This document shows, one piece after another, positions 1 through 7,991 of a stretch of DNA of 64,000 nt. Within the stretch, counting starts at the first letter, position 1, and each line of letters starts with the position of its first letter. The notes under the pieces were generated by a model. The model was not told the origin of the DNA and did no database searches. It saw nothing but the letters and a program-made list of their open reading frames with translations. The position numbers were made by a program, and so were the translations under genes. The stretch is from Methylobacterium nodulans ORS 2060 (GTDB lineage: Bacteria > Pseudomonadota > Alphaproteobacteria > Rhizobiales > Beijerinckiaceae), in contig NC_011894.1 in assembly GCF_000022085.1 (NCBI RefSeq), positions 2,941,501 through 3,005,500 on the forward strand, given 5' to 3'.

Positions 1-1
1 C

Positions 2-1402
2 GCCGTGATCGAGCCACCGCTGCCGGTTCCCGATTATCCGCGTGCCGCGGATGCGGATCTTCCCGTTTACACGGTGCTGGTCGCGCTCCACCGGGAGGCC
101 GCCGTCGTGCCCCACCTGATCGGGGCGCTCGAAAGGCTGGACTACCCGGCCGCCAAGCTCGACGTGAAGCTCGTCCTCGAGGCGGATGATGCCGAGACGG
201 CCGGCGCGCTCGCCGCCCGCGCCCTGCCGCCCTGGATCGAGATCGTGGTGGCGCCCCCGGGCCTGCCGCGCACGAAGCCGCGCGCTCTCAACGTGGCGCT
301 GGCGCTCGCCCGCGGCGAGTACCTCGTGGTCTATGATGCCGAGGACGTGCCGGATCCGGGCCAGCTCCGCATGGCGGCGGCGATCTTCGCAGGCGCCAAC
401 CCGCGGACGGCCTGCCTGCAGGGCCGCCTCGTCATCGACAACACCGGCGATTCCTGGCTCACCCGCTGCTTCACGCTCGAATACACCGCGCTCTTCGACG
501 TGCTGATCCCCGCCCTCGCGGCCTGGCGGCTGCCGGTCCCGCTCGGCGGCACCACCACGCATTTCCGCACCGCGACCCTGCGGACGCTGCATGGCTGGGA
601 CGCCTGGAACGTCACCGAGGATGCGGATCTCGGCCTGCGTCTCGCGCTGGCCGGCTACCATGTCGGCGACCTGCCGCTCTCCACCGAGGAGGAGGCACCG
701 GCCGAGATCCGGCCCTGGCTGCGCCAGCGCGTCCGCTGGATGAAGGGCTTCGTCCAGACCACGATCACGCATAGCCGCCGGCCCGCCGCGGCCGCGACCG
801 CGCTCGGTCCTCTGGGGAGCCTCTGCGCCCTGGCGCTGATCCCGGGCACCGTCGTCTCGGCGCTGGTCTATCCGGCGCTGCTCGCCGTCGCCGGATGGCG
901 GATCGTCCTTTCGCCCGCGGAGCCCGATCCGAGCTTCTGGGTGAACATGGTGACCGCGCTCGGCCTCGTCCTGTTCGGCGCAGGGCTCGCCGCCTTGCTG
1001 CTGCCGGCGGCCCGCGGCTGCCTCCAGCGGCGCTGGTGGGGTCTCCTGCCCTGGATCTGCGTGCTGCCCGTCTATTACGGGCTCATGAGCGTCGCGGCCT
1101 GGCTCAGCCTGGCCGAACTCGTCCTCGCCCCGTCCCGGTGGAACAAGACCGAGCACGGCCGCGCGAGAACCTCGCGCAGCGGGGCCCTGGCGGCGCGGCC
1201 CTGCTCCTCAGAGCCGCCGCGCGACCTCCGCGGCGGCGTCGGACGCCGGCCGCATCAGGTTGAGGGAGCCGACGAAGTTGTTGGCACCGTCCATGATGTA
1301 GACGAGCGCGGTATGCTCCATCGTGTAGTCTCCGTCCTTCAGCGGCACCTTGCGGCTATAGGCGCGATAGGCCTTCACGGCACCCGCCACCGCGTCGGTT
1401 GA
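2..1402 (+). CDS. Membrane glycosyltransferase family 2, 5' end probably outside window
   Basis: This is a GT2-type processive glycosyltransferase that would add sugars from a nucleotide-sugar donor at the inner membrane. Visible motifs are the donor-site acidic run VYDAEDVPD near residue 113, TEDADLGLRLA near residue 205 and the QRVRWMKGF acceptor motif near residue 245. About three hydrophobic segments follow between residues 265 and 380. The frame is open to the window edge and a GTG lies at 5, but related proteins usually carry a longer N-terminus, so the start is probably upstream. The recognisable family end (RWNKTEHG...) falls near 1170. The frame then continues 195 bases into the oppositely oriented SCO gene, giving an atypical basic tail. 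The substrate cannot be told from the sequence. Confidence 0.8.
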   Translation, partial: AVIEPPLPVPDYPRAADADLPVYTVLVALHREAAVVPHLIGALERLDYPAAKLDVKLVLEADDAETAGALAARALPPWIEIVVAPPGLPRTKPRALNVALALARGEYLVVYDAEDVPDPGQLRMAAAIFAGANPRTACLQGRLVIDNTGDSWLTRCFTLEYTALFDVLIPALAAWRLPVPLGGTTTHFRTATLRTLHGWDAWNVTEDADLGLRLALAGYHVGDLPLSTEEEAPAEIRPWLRQRVRWMKGFVQTTITHSRRPAAAATALGPLGSLCALALIPGTVVSALVYPALLAVAGWRIVLSPAEPDPSFWVNMVTALGLVLFGAGLAALLLPAARGCLQRRWWGLLPWICVLPVYYGLMSVAAWLSLAELVLAPSRWNKTEHGRARTSRSGALAARPCSSEPPRDLRGGVGRRPHQVEGADEVVGTVHDVDERGMLHRVVSVLQRHLAAIGAIGLHGTRHRVG

Positions 1403-1801
1403 GCCGGTCAGGCCCACGATGCGCGGGTCGAAGCTCGCGAGGTACTGCTTGAGGGCTTCCGGCGTGTCGCGCTCGGGATCGACGGTGATGAAGAGGACCT
1501 TCATGTCGCGGCCCTTCGGGCCGAGCGCGGCGAGGACGTCGGAGATCTGCTGGAGCGTCGTCGGGCAGACATCCGGGCAGTGGGTGAAGCCGAAGAACAC
1601 GAGATGCGTCCGCCCCGCGAAATCCTTCTCGGACACGGTCTTCCCGTCCTGGTTGACGAGCGTGAAGGGACCACCGACGCCGCTCGCCGTGACGGCCGGG
1701 CGCCCGAGCATCGTCACGGCGACGAGCCCCAGGGCGGCGAGGCCGAGGGCGAAGGCGAGGAGCGGGATCGCGGCACGGCGCAACGCGGGCGAGAGGGACA
1801 T
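1208..1801 (-). CDS. SCO1/SenC family copper chaperone
   Basis: This is a membrane-anchored thioredoxin-fold protein of the SCO/PrrC/SenC family, which delivers copper to the CuA centre of cytochrome c oxidase or acts in thiol redox in the periplasm. The 197 residues begin with one N-terminal membrane anchor (about 8-32). The copper-binding CPDVC motif has Cys75 and Cys79, and the distal ligand is His163 in MEHTALVY. All three ligands are present, so it looks functional. Its 3' end overlaps the convergent glycosyltransferase frame by 195 bases. No cytochrome oxidase genes are adjacent, so the partner is inferred from the family only. Confidence 0.9.
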   Translation of the reverse strand: MSLSPALRRAAIPLLAFALGLAALGLVAVTMLGRPAVTASGVGGPFTLVNQDGKTVSEKDFAGRTHLVFFGFTHCPDVCPTTLQQISDVLAALGPKGRDMKVLFITVDPERDTPEALKQYLASFDPRIVGLTGSTDAVAGAVKAYRAYSRKVPLKDGDYTMEHTALVYIMDGANNFVGSLNLMRPASDAAAEVARRL

Positions 1802-1988
1802 GGGCAGAAGCTTCCGGCTCGAAGGTCGGGCGCCGGCTCACCACGCCACATCGCGGGCCGCAAGGAGGCATGCCGTCGCCCCGCTCCGCGTGGAGCGCAG
1901 CCCTGCCTCTGGCCGGGGTCGGTTGCGTCAGGCCCGCGCCTCTCCTATCGGTCCGGCGCTGCGCCCCCGCACCGACGAGACAACCCCG

Positions 1989-3233
1989 ATGACCAACAGA
2001 CTTTCGCTCCCGAAGGACAAGATCCGCGTCCTTCTCCTCGAAGGAATCAACGACAGTGCGGTGATGCTGCTGAACGCGGCGGGCTACACCAACGTCACGC
2101 GGCTCTCGAAGGCCCTCGGTCCCACCGACCTGCACGAGGCGCTCAAGGGCACGCATATCCTGGGCATCCGCTCGCGCACGCAGCTCGACGAGGCGGCCCT
2201 CGAGGCGGCCGACCGCCTGATCGCCGTCGGGTGCTTCTCGGTCGGCACCAACCAGGTGGATCTCGAAGCGGCCCGCCGCCGGGGCATCCCTATCTTCAAC
2301 GCGCCCTTCTCCAACACCCGGTCGGTCGCCGAACTGGTCATCGGCGAGATCGTGATGCTGCTGCGCCGCATCGTGCCGCGCTCCGTCTCCGCCCATGCGG
2401 GCGGCTGGGACAAGTCGGCGGCGAACTCCTTCGAGGTGCGCGGCAAGACGCTCGGCATCGTCGGCTACGGCAATATCGGCTCGCAGCTTTCGAACCTCGC
2501 CGAGGCGATGGGCATGCGGGTGATCTTCTTCGACCTGACCGACCGCCTGCGCCACGGCAACACCGAGCCGGTGGACACCCTGGAGGAGCTTCTGGCCCAG
2601 AGCGACGTCGTGTCGCTGCACGTGCCGGAGACGCCCGCCACCCACACCATGATCGGCGAGGCGCAGATCCGGGCGATGAAGCCCGGCGCCTACCTCATCA
2701 ACAACAGCCGCGGCACGGTGGTGGACCTCGAGGCGCTGGCGAGCGCGCTGCGCGACGGCCACCTGCGCGGCGCCGCCGTGGACGTCTTCCCGGTCGAGCC
2801 GAAGTCGAACCACGAGCGCTTCACCTCGCCGCTCCAGGGGCTGGAGAACGTAATCCTCACCCCGCATGTCGGCGGCTCGACGGAGGAGGCGCAGGAGCGC
2901 ATCGGCTCCGAGGTGGCGCGCAAGCTCGTCGACTATTCGGATATCGGCTCGACGGTGGGCGCGGTGAACTTCCCGCAGGTGCAGCTCGCAGCCCGTCCGC
3001 TCGGCACCCGCTACATCCACGTCCAGCGCAACATTCCCGGCATGCTGCGCCGGCTCAACGACGTCTTCGCCAGCAACGGCATCAACATCGCGGCCCAGTT
3101 CTATCAGACGGATGGCGAGGTCGGTTACGTCGTCATCGAGACGGACGCGTTGGGCGACGCCGATGCGCTGCTGGAGGAGATCCGGGAACTCGAAGGCACG
3201 ATCCGGGCGCGGCTGCTGTACGAGCGGCGGTAG
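1989..3233 (+). CDS. serA: D-3-phosphoglycerate dehydrogenase
   Basis: The enzyme oxidises 3-phosphoglycerate to 3-phosphohydroxypyruvate, the first step of serine synthesis. The 414 residues match the shorter SerA type: substrate domain, Rossmann domain with GYGNIG at 159-164, catalytic Arg241 (NNSRGTVVD), Glu270 and His293 (TPHVGGST), then a C-terminal ACT domain from about 343 that normally binds serine for feedback inhibition. The frame is open far upstream, but the ATG at 1989 starts directly at the conserved N-terminus. Serine is also the C1 acceptor in the serine cycle of methylotrophs, but nothing here ties the gene to that role. A palindromic repeat begins 48 bases after the stop. 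Confidence 0.93.
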   Translation: MTNRLSLPKDKIRVLLLEGINDSAVMLLNAAGYTNVTRLSKALGPTDLHEALKGTHILGIRSRTQLDEAALEAADRLIAVGCFSVGTNQVDLEAARRRGIPIFNAPFSNTRSVAELVIGEIVMLLRRIVPRSVSAHAGGWDKSAANSFEVRGKTLGIVGYGNIGSQLSNLAEAMGMRVIFFDLTDRLRHGNTEPVDTLEELLAQSDVVSLHVPETPATHTMIGEAQIRAMKPGAYLINNSRGTVVDLEALASALRDGHLRGAAVDVFPVEPKSNHERFTSPLQGLENVILTPHVGGSTEEAQERIGSEVARKLVDYSDIGSTVGAVNFPQVQLAARPLGTRYIHVQRNIPGMLRRLNDVFASNGINIAAQFYQTDGEVGYVVIETDALGDADALLEEIRELEGTIRARLLYERR

Positions 3234-3280
3234 CGCCTCAGGCGCCCCGCTCCTTTGAAAGGTCGCGGGACGCACTGCGG

Positions 3281-3434
3281 GAACCCCTCTCCCGAGTGGG
3301 AGAGGGGTAGGGGTGAGGGTGGAGACGGTGCAGCAAGTATCCTGAACCGTCCTGCTGCCAGCTCGATGTTCAGCGCTTAATCCGGAAGCATAGCACCCTC
3401 ACCCCTGCCCCTCTCCCACTCGGGAGAGGGGTTC
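3281..3434. repeat. Palindromic repeat element, copy 1 (41-bp inverted ends)
   Basis: The arms 3281-3321 and 3394-3434 are inverted copies 41 bases long with one visible mismatch. Each arm contains its own hairpin, CCTCTCCC-GAGT-GGGAGAGG. The 72-base core is shared with copy 2 (7765-7934) and, more weakly, with copy 3 (9657-9825). The element sits between the converging serA and cysG genes and overlaps the 3' end of cysG. It contains no coding potential of its own. Confidence 0.9.
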
Positions 3435-4931
3435 CGGTGCTGCCCGTGTGTCATCGGAAACAGTGTCGGCCGGCAGGAACGCCGCGGCTTCGTCGATGAC
3501 TGCCCGCGCGCCGCGCCCGACCGCGTCGCCCACCATCACGATGGCCGGCCCCTCGGCACCGCTCGCCGCGACCCGATCCGCCAGGGTCGCCGCGCTGCCC
3601 TGCACCACGACCTGCTCCGGCCGGGTGGCGTTGAACACCGCGAGCGCGGGCGTCCCGGGAGGCAGGCCCCCCGCGACCGCGCGGGCGAGCAGCGCGCCGA
3701 GGGTGCGCTTGGGCATGTAGATCACGGTGGTGACGGACGGCTCGCTCAGCGCCGCCCAGTTGAGGTCGTCCGGCAGGGCGCCGCGGCGGTCATGGCCCGT
3801 GACGTATTGCAGGCGGCGCGCCGCGTCGCGGTGGGTGAGCGAGAAGCCGAGGGAGGCGGCCGCCCCCTGCGCCGCCGTCACGCCCGGCACCACCGAGACC
3901 GGGATCCCCGCCGCCCGGCAGGCCTCGATCTCCTCGCCGGCCCGGCCGAAGACCAGCGGATCGCCCGCCTTCAGCCGCACCACCCGTTTGCCCGACCGGG
4001 CGAGGCTCACCATCAGCGCGTTGATGTCGTCCTGGCGGCAGGACGGGCCATGGCCGGTCTTGCCGACGAGCATGGTGCGGGCTTCGCGCCGGGCATAGTC
4101 GAGGATCTCCGGCGCAACGAGGTCGTCGTACAGGATCACGTCGGCGCTGCGCAGGGCGCGCAGGGCCTTCAGGGTCAGGAGCTCGGCATCGCCCGGCCCC
4201 GCCCCCACCAGCACCACGGAGCCGCCCCGCGGACCGGCATCGGTCTCTGCCATCAGGTCGTCGAGGTCGGCCCGGCGCGGCGCCCGGTCCGGCTCGGCGA
4301 AGGCGCGGTCGGTGAAGCGCTCCCAGAAGGCGCGGCGCTCCGCAAAAGCCTGATAGCGGGCGCCGACCGTCGCGCGCCAGTCGCGGGCCGCCGCCACCCA
4401 GGCCTTGAAGCCCGCAGGCAACATCGCCTCGATGCGCGCCCGCACGGTCTGGCCGAAGACCGGGGCGGCCCCCTCCGTCGAGATGCCGACGACCAGGGGC
4501 GAGCGGTTGACGATCGCCCCGAAGGACACGTCGCAGAGATGCGGCCGGTCGATGGCGTTGACGATAGCCCCCGCCTGCCGCGCGGCGGCGACGAAGCCGG
4601 CGCATTCCTCCTCGTCCTCATGGGCCGTGATGGCGAAGGCGGCGCCGTCGAGGTCGGCCGGATTCCAGTCGCGCTCGTGCAGGACGATGCGCCCGGCGAC
4701 CGTCTCGGCGGGCGCTGCCCGCAGCTCGTCGGTGGGCTCGGGCGCGAACACGTCCACATGGGCGCCCGCTGCCGCCAGCAGCTTCGCCTTCCAGGCGGCA
4801 CCGCCATTGGCGCCCGCCAGCACGGCCCGCCTGCCCTGGAGCGTCACGAAGACCGGCAGCACCGCGAGGGGCTCGAGGCCGGAGGAGCGCGTCTCGCGCG
4901 GAAGGCGGGGGGAACTCATGAGTGTCGACAT
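3399..4931 (-). CDS. cysG: Siroheme synthase (precorrin-2 dehydrogenase / uroporphyrinogen-III methyltransferase)
   Basis: The protein makes siroheme, the cofactor of NirA-type nitrite and sulfite reductases. The N-terminal half (about 20-215) is the NAD-dependent precorrin-2 dehydrogenase/ferrochelatase domain. The C-terminal half (about 238-485) is the SAM-dependent uroporphyrinogen-III methyltransferase with VGAGPGDAELLT, the GDPLVFGR loop and VVPGVTAA. It follows nasA by 27 bases in the same direction and is the last gene of the nas operon. At 510 residues it is slightly longer than usual because the last ~11 residues (PEPLSRVGEGQG) are encoded by the palindromic repeat at 3394-3434. An alternative ATG lies four codons downstream of the chosen start. 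Confidence 0.92.
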   Translation of the reverse strand: MSTLMSSPRLPRETRSSGLEPLAVLPVFVTLQGRRAVLAGANGGAAWKAKLLAAAGAHVDVFAPEPTDELRAAPAETVAGRIVLHERDWNPADLDGAAFAITAHEDEEECAGFVAAARQAGAIVNAIDRPHLCDVSFGAIVNRSPLVVGISTEGAAPVFGQTVRARIEAMLPAGFKAWVAAARDWRATVGARYQAFAERRAFWERFTDRAFAEPDRAPRRADLDDLMAETDAGPRGGSVVLVGAGPGDAELLTLKALRALRSADVILYDDLVAPEILDYARREARTMLVGKTGHGPSCRQDDINALMVSLARSGKRVVRLKAGDPLVFGRAGEEIEACRAAGIPVSVVPGVTAAQGAAASLGFSLTHRDAARRLQYVTGHDRRGALPDDLNWAALSEPSVTTVIYMPKRTLGALLARAVAGGLPPGTPALAVFNATRPEQVVVQGSAATLADRVAASGAEGPAIVMVGDAVGRGARAVIDEAAAFLPADTVSDDTRAAPEPLSRVGEGQG

Positions 4932-4958
4932 ACGAGGAAAAGTGTCCGGACGATGCGC

Positions 4959-7643
4959 TCAGGCCGGGCTGGGCGCAAGCTCGGCGGCCAAGAGCTTGCG
5001 GATCTCAGGGATGCACGAGCCGCAATTGGTGCCGGCCCGGCAGGCCGCGCCCACCGCCTCGACGCTCTGCGCCCCCGCCCTGATCGTGCCGAGGATCGCG
5101 TCGCGGCCGACCGTGTGGCAGGCGCAGACCAGCGGTCCGGCGCCGCCGGTCTCCGCCCGCCCCGAGATGAGGGCGCGGCGCGCGGCCGGCTCCAGCAATT
5201 CCTGCGTGCGGAAGAAGGCCTTCGCCGCCTCGAAGGAGGGGCGCTCGCCGGCAGGCGCCAGCGCCAGCGCGCCGACGAGCCGCCCGTCCGCGAAGGCCGC
5301 GGCGCGGTAGACCCCGCAGGCCGGGTCCGCATACTCGCTGAAGCCGGCTTCCGGAAATAACCGGCGCATCAGGGCGGCGGCCTCAGCCGGCCCGTCGTCA
5401 GTCGCCACGATCAGGCCGGAGCCGCCCTCGATGGCGGCCCGCGCCCACCACCAGCCCGGCGGCGCCGCGACCGGCCCCCGGGTGATCAGGTAGCCGCGCG
5501 AGCGCATCGGCGCGGGGGTGATCGCCGCCGATGTCGCCTTGAGCTCCGGCTGCCCCGAGACCGGGTCGACCGCCCCCTGCGCCAGTGCCCCGACGCGGCC
5601 GGCCGAGGAGGTCGTCTCGCTCCAGTGCATCGGGGCGAAGAGCGCGCCCGCCTGCGCGCCCGGCGTCACCATGACCTCCAGCACCGCATGGCCGTAGGGC
5701 GTGCTCACGCGGGCGAGGTCGCCCTCCGCGAGGCCGATCCGCGCGGCGTCGTCCGGGTGGATCTCCACGAAGGGCACGGCGCGGTGAGCGGAGAGGCGCG
5801 GGCTCTTCCCCGTGCGGGTGAGCGTATGCCAGTGGTCGCGCACCCGGCCGGTATTGAGGCGGAACGGGAAGGTTTCGCTCGTCGGATCGGCCAGGACCGG
5901 CTTCTGCACGGCGACGAAGCGGGCGCGGCGGTCGCGGGTGAAGAATTGGCCGTCGGCGAACAGGCGCGCCCGCCCGCTCTTCGCCTTGCGGGGCAGCGGC
6001 CATTGCACCGGGCGGGCGGCCTCGTAGGCGGCGTCCGGAATCTCGGCGAGGCCCGAGAGGTCGAAGTCGCGGCTGCCCGCATTCTCGAAGCCCGAGAGCG
6101 CCGCATGCTCGCGAAACACCGCCGCCGCGTTCGGCCAGGCGAAGGCCTCCCGGTGGCCGAGGCGGCGCCCGACCTCTGCCAGCATCCACCAGTCGGCCCG
6201 CGCCTCGCCCGGAGCCTTGAGGAAGCGGCGCTGCCGGGAGATGCGGCGCTCCGAGTTCGTCACCGTGCCGTCCTTCTCGCCCCAGGCGAGGGCCGGCAGC
6301 ACGATGGCATCGTCCCGTGCCGTCAGCGTGTCGGTGGTGGCGACCGCCTCGGAGATCACCAGCGTGTCGAGCCGGCGCAGGGCTGCGCGCACGCGGTCGG
6401 CCCGCGGCATGGAGACGGCAGGGTTGGTGCCCATCACCCACAAGGCCTTGATCTTGCCCCGCTCGATCGCCTCGAACAGGGAGACGGCTTTCAGGCCCTC
6501 GCCCGTGATGATCCGCGGCGCCCGCCAGAAGCGGCGGACGAGATCGACCTCCTCGGGCGTGAAGTGCATGTGGGCGGCCAGCATGTTGGCGAGCCCGCCG
6601 ACCTCGCGCCCGCCCATCGCGTTGGGCTGCCCGGTGAGCGAGAACGGCCCCATGCCGGGCCGGCCGATGCGGCCGGTGGCAAGGTGGCAGTTGATGATGG
6701 CGTTCGCCTTGTCGGTGCCCTGCGACGACTGGTTGACCCCCTGCGAGAAGGCCGTGACCACGCGGGGCGTGGTGCGGAACAGGTCGAAGAAGACCTGCAC
6801 CTCGGCTCGCGGGAGGCCGGTGAGTGCGGCGGTGGCGGCGACGTCCGGCGCGATGGCGCGCGCGCGGTCGAGGGCGGGCTCGAAACCGGCGGTGTGGTCG
6901 GCGATGTAGCGCTCATCGAGGGCGCCGCTCTCGGCGAGGTGGACCAGGAGGCCCGAGAACAGGGCCGTGTCGCTGCCGGGCCTGATCCCGAGAAAAAAAT
7001 CCGCCTCCTCGCCGGTCTGGGTGCGGCGCGGATCGATCGCCACGATCCTTGTGCCGCGCTTCGCCCGCGCGTCGAGCATGCGGCGGAACAGGATCGGGTG
7101 GCACCAGGCGGCGTTCGAGCCGACGAGAACCAGGAGATCCGCCTCGTCGAGATCCTCGTAGCAGCCCGGCACCGTGTCCGAGCCGAAGGCGCGCCGATGC
7201 GCGGCCACCGCGGAGGACATGCACAGGCGCGAGTTGGTGTCGACATGCGGGGTGCCGATGAAGCCCTTCGCGAGCTTGTTGGCGACGTAGTAATCCTCGG
7301 TGAGGAGCTGGCCCGAGAGGTAGAAGGCCACCGCCTCCGGCCCGTGCTCCTCCGCGATGCGGGCAAAGCGCGCCGCCACCTCGTCGAGGGCGTGCTCCCA
7401 GGTGACGCGCCTGCCCGCGATCATCGGGTGCAGCACCCGATCGTCGAGCGAGAGCGTCTCCCCGAGCGCCGAGCCCTTGGAGCAGAGGCGGCCGAAATTC
7501 GCCGGATGCTCGGGATCGCCTTCGACGCTGGCGCCCCCCAGCCCGTCCGGCCGCGCCAGCACCCCGCAGCCGACGCCGCAATAGGGGCAGGTGGTGCGGA
7601 CCGGCTCAAGGTGCGGGGCAAGGTCCGGGACGTGGAGGTTCAT
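4959..7643 (-). CDS. nasA: Assimilatory nitrate reductase, catalytic subunit
   Basis: This is a cytoplasmic molybdenum enzyme reducing nitrate to nitrite for nitrogen assimilation. The 894 residues begin with a [4Fe-4S] motif, Cys19, Cys22, Cys26 and Cys54 (CPYCGVGC...GRLCSKG). Then come the bis-MGD molybdopterin oxidoreductase domain, the dinucleotide-binding domain (about 570-690) and a C-terminal BFD-like [2Fe-2S] domain (VCACHTVG...NCGSC, about 835-880). The last domain is typical of NasA proteins that accept electrons from a flavoprotein. There is no Tat signal, which fits a cytoplasmic enzyme. The upstream gap of 348 bases holds repeat copy 2, and cysG follows after 27 bases. Regulation is expected through NasT-NasS. 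Confidence 0.94.
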   Translation of the reverse strand: MNLHVPDLAPHLEPVRTTCPYCGVGCGVLARPDGLGGASVEGDPEHPANFGRLCSKGSALGETLSLDDRVLHPMIAGRRVTWEHALDEVAARFARIAEEHGPEAVAFYLSGQLLTEDYYVANKLAKGFIGTPHVDTNSRLCMSSAVAAHRRAFGSDTVPGCYEDLDEADLLVLVGSNAAWCHPILFRRMLDARAKRGTRIVAIDPRRTQTGEEADFFLGIRPGSDTALFSGLLVHLAESGALDERYIADHTAGFEPALDRARAIAPDVAATAALTGLPRAEVQVFFDLFRTTPRVVTAFSQGVNQSSQGTDKANAIINCHLATGRIGRPGMGPFSLTGQPNAMGGREVGGLANMLAAHMHFTPEEVDLVRRFWRAPRIITGEGLKAVSLFEAIERGKIKALWVMGTNPAVSMPRADRVRAALRRLDTLVISEAVATTDTLTARDDAIVLPALAWGEKDGTVTNSERRISRQRRFLKAPGEARADWWMLAEVGRRLGHREAFAWPNAAAVFREHAALSGFENAGSRDFDLSGLAEIPDAAYEAARPVQWPLPRKAKSGRARLFADGQFFTRDRRARFVAVQKPVLADPTSETFPFRLNTGRVRDHWHTLTRTGKSPRLSAHRAVPFVEIHPDDAARIGLAEGDLARVSTPYGHAVLEVMVTPGAQAGALFAPMHWSETTSSAGRVGALAQGAVDPVSGQPELKATSAAITPAPMRSRGYLITRGPVAAPPGWWWARAAIEGGSGLIVATDDGPAEAAALMRRLFPEAGFSEYADPACGVYRAAAFADGRLVGALALAPAGERPSFEAAKAFFRTQELLEPAARRALISGRAETGGAGPLVCACHTVGRDAILGTIRAGAQSVEAVGAACRAGTNCGSCIPEIRKLLAAELAPSPA

Positions 7644-7764
7644 GGGATACCCGCTCCGAATGGGGTGGGACCACGGCGGCCTTGGGCCGCCGTGAGGCGG
7701 TGCAGGGGCGGGCCGGGACCGGCGAGCAGCCCGGCTACCGCATGAGGCGCGGGAACCGCGGGGA

Positions 7765-7934
7765 GAACCCCTCTCCCGAGTGGGAGAGGGGCATGGGGAT
7801 CAAAGATCCCACGTGAGGGTGGAGACGGTGCAGCAAGAAGCCTGAACCGTGCCGCTGCCAGCGCGACGCTCAGTGCCTTGTTCTGAACCGTAGCACCCTC
7901 ACCCCTACCCCTCTCCCACTCGGGAGAGGGGTTC
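7765..7934. repeat. Palindromic repeat element, copy 2
   Basis: This is the same family as copy 1. The right arm 7894-7934 is nearly identical to that of copy 1. The left arm starts at 7765 and carries an extra ~22-base insert containing the hairpin GGGATC-AAA-GATCCC. The element occupies most of the 348-base gap between the flavoprotein gene and nasA and would lie inside a shared nas transcript. Nothing else is recognised in the gap. Confidence 0.9.
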
Positions 7935-7991
7935 CCGCGCTTCCCGCGCTCTGCTGGTCGAATGTCGGCATCGCGCCGGCTGCGGCATCAC

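Noticed and set aside
1356..3275. Long minus-strand open frame opposite serA
   Set aside because: It is a shadow of serA in a GC-rich genome: low-complexity His/Arg/Asp-rich translation with no family likeness, while the plus strand encodes a complete SerA.
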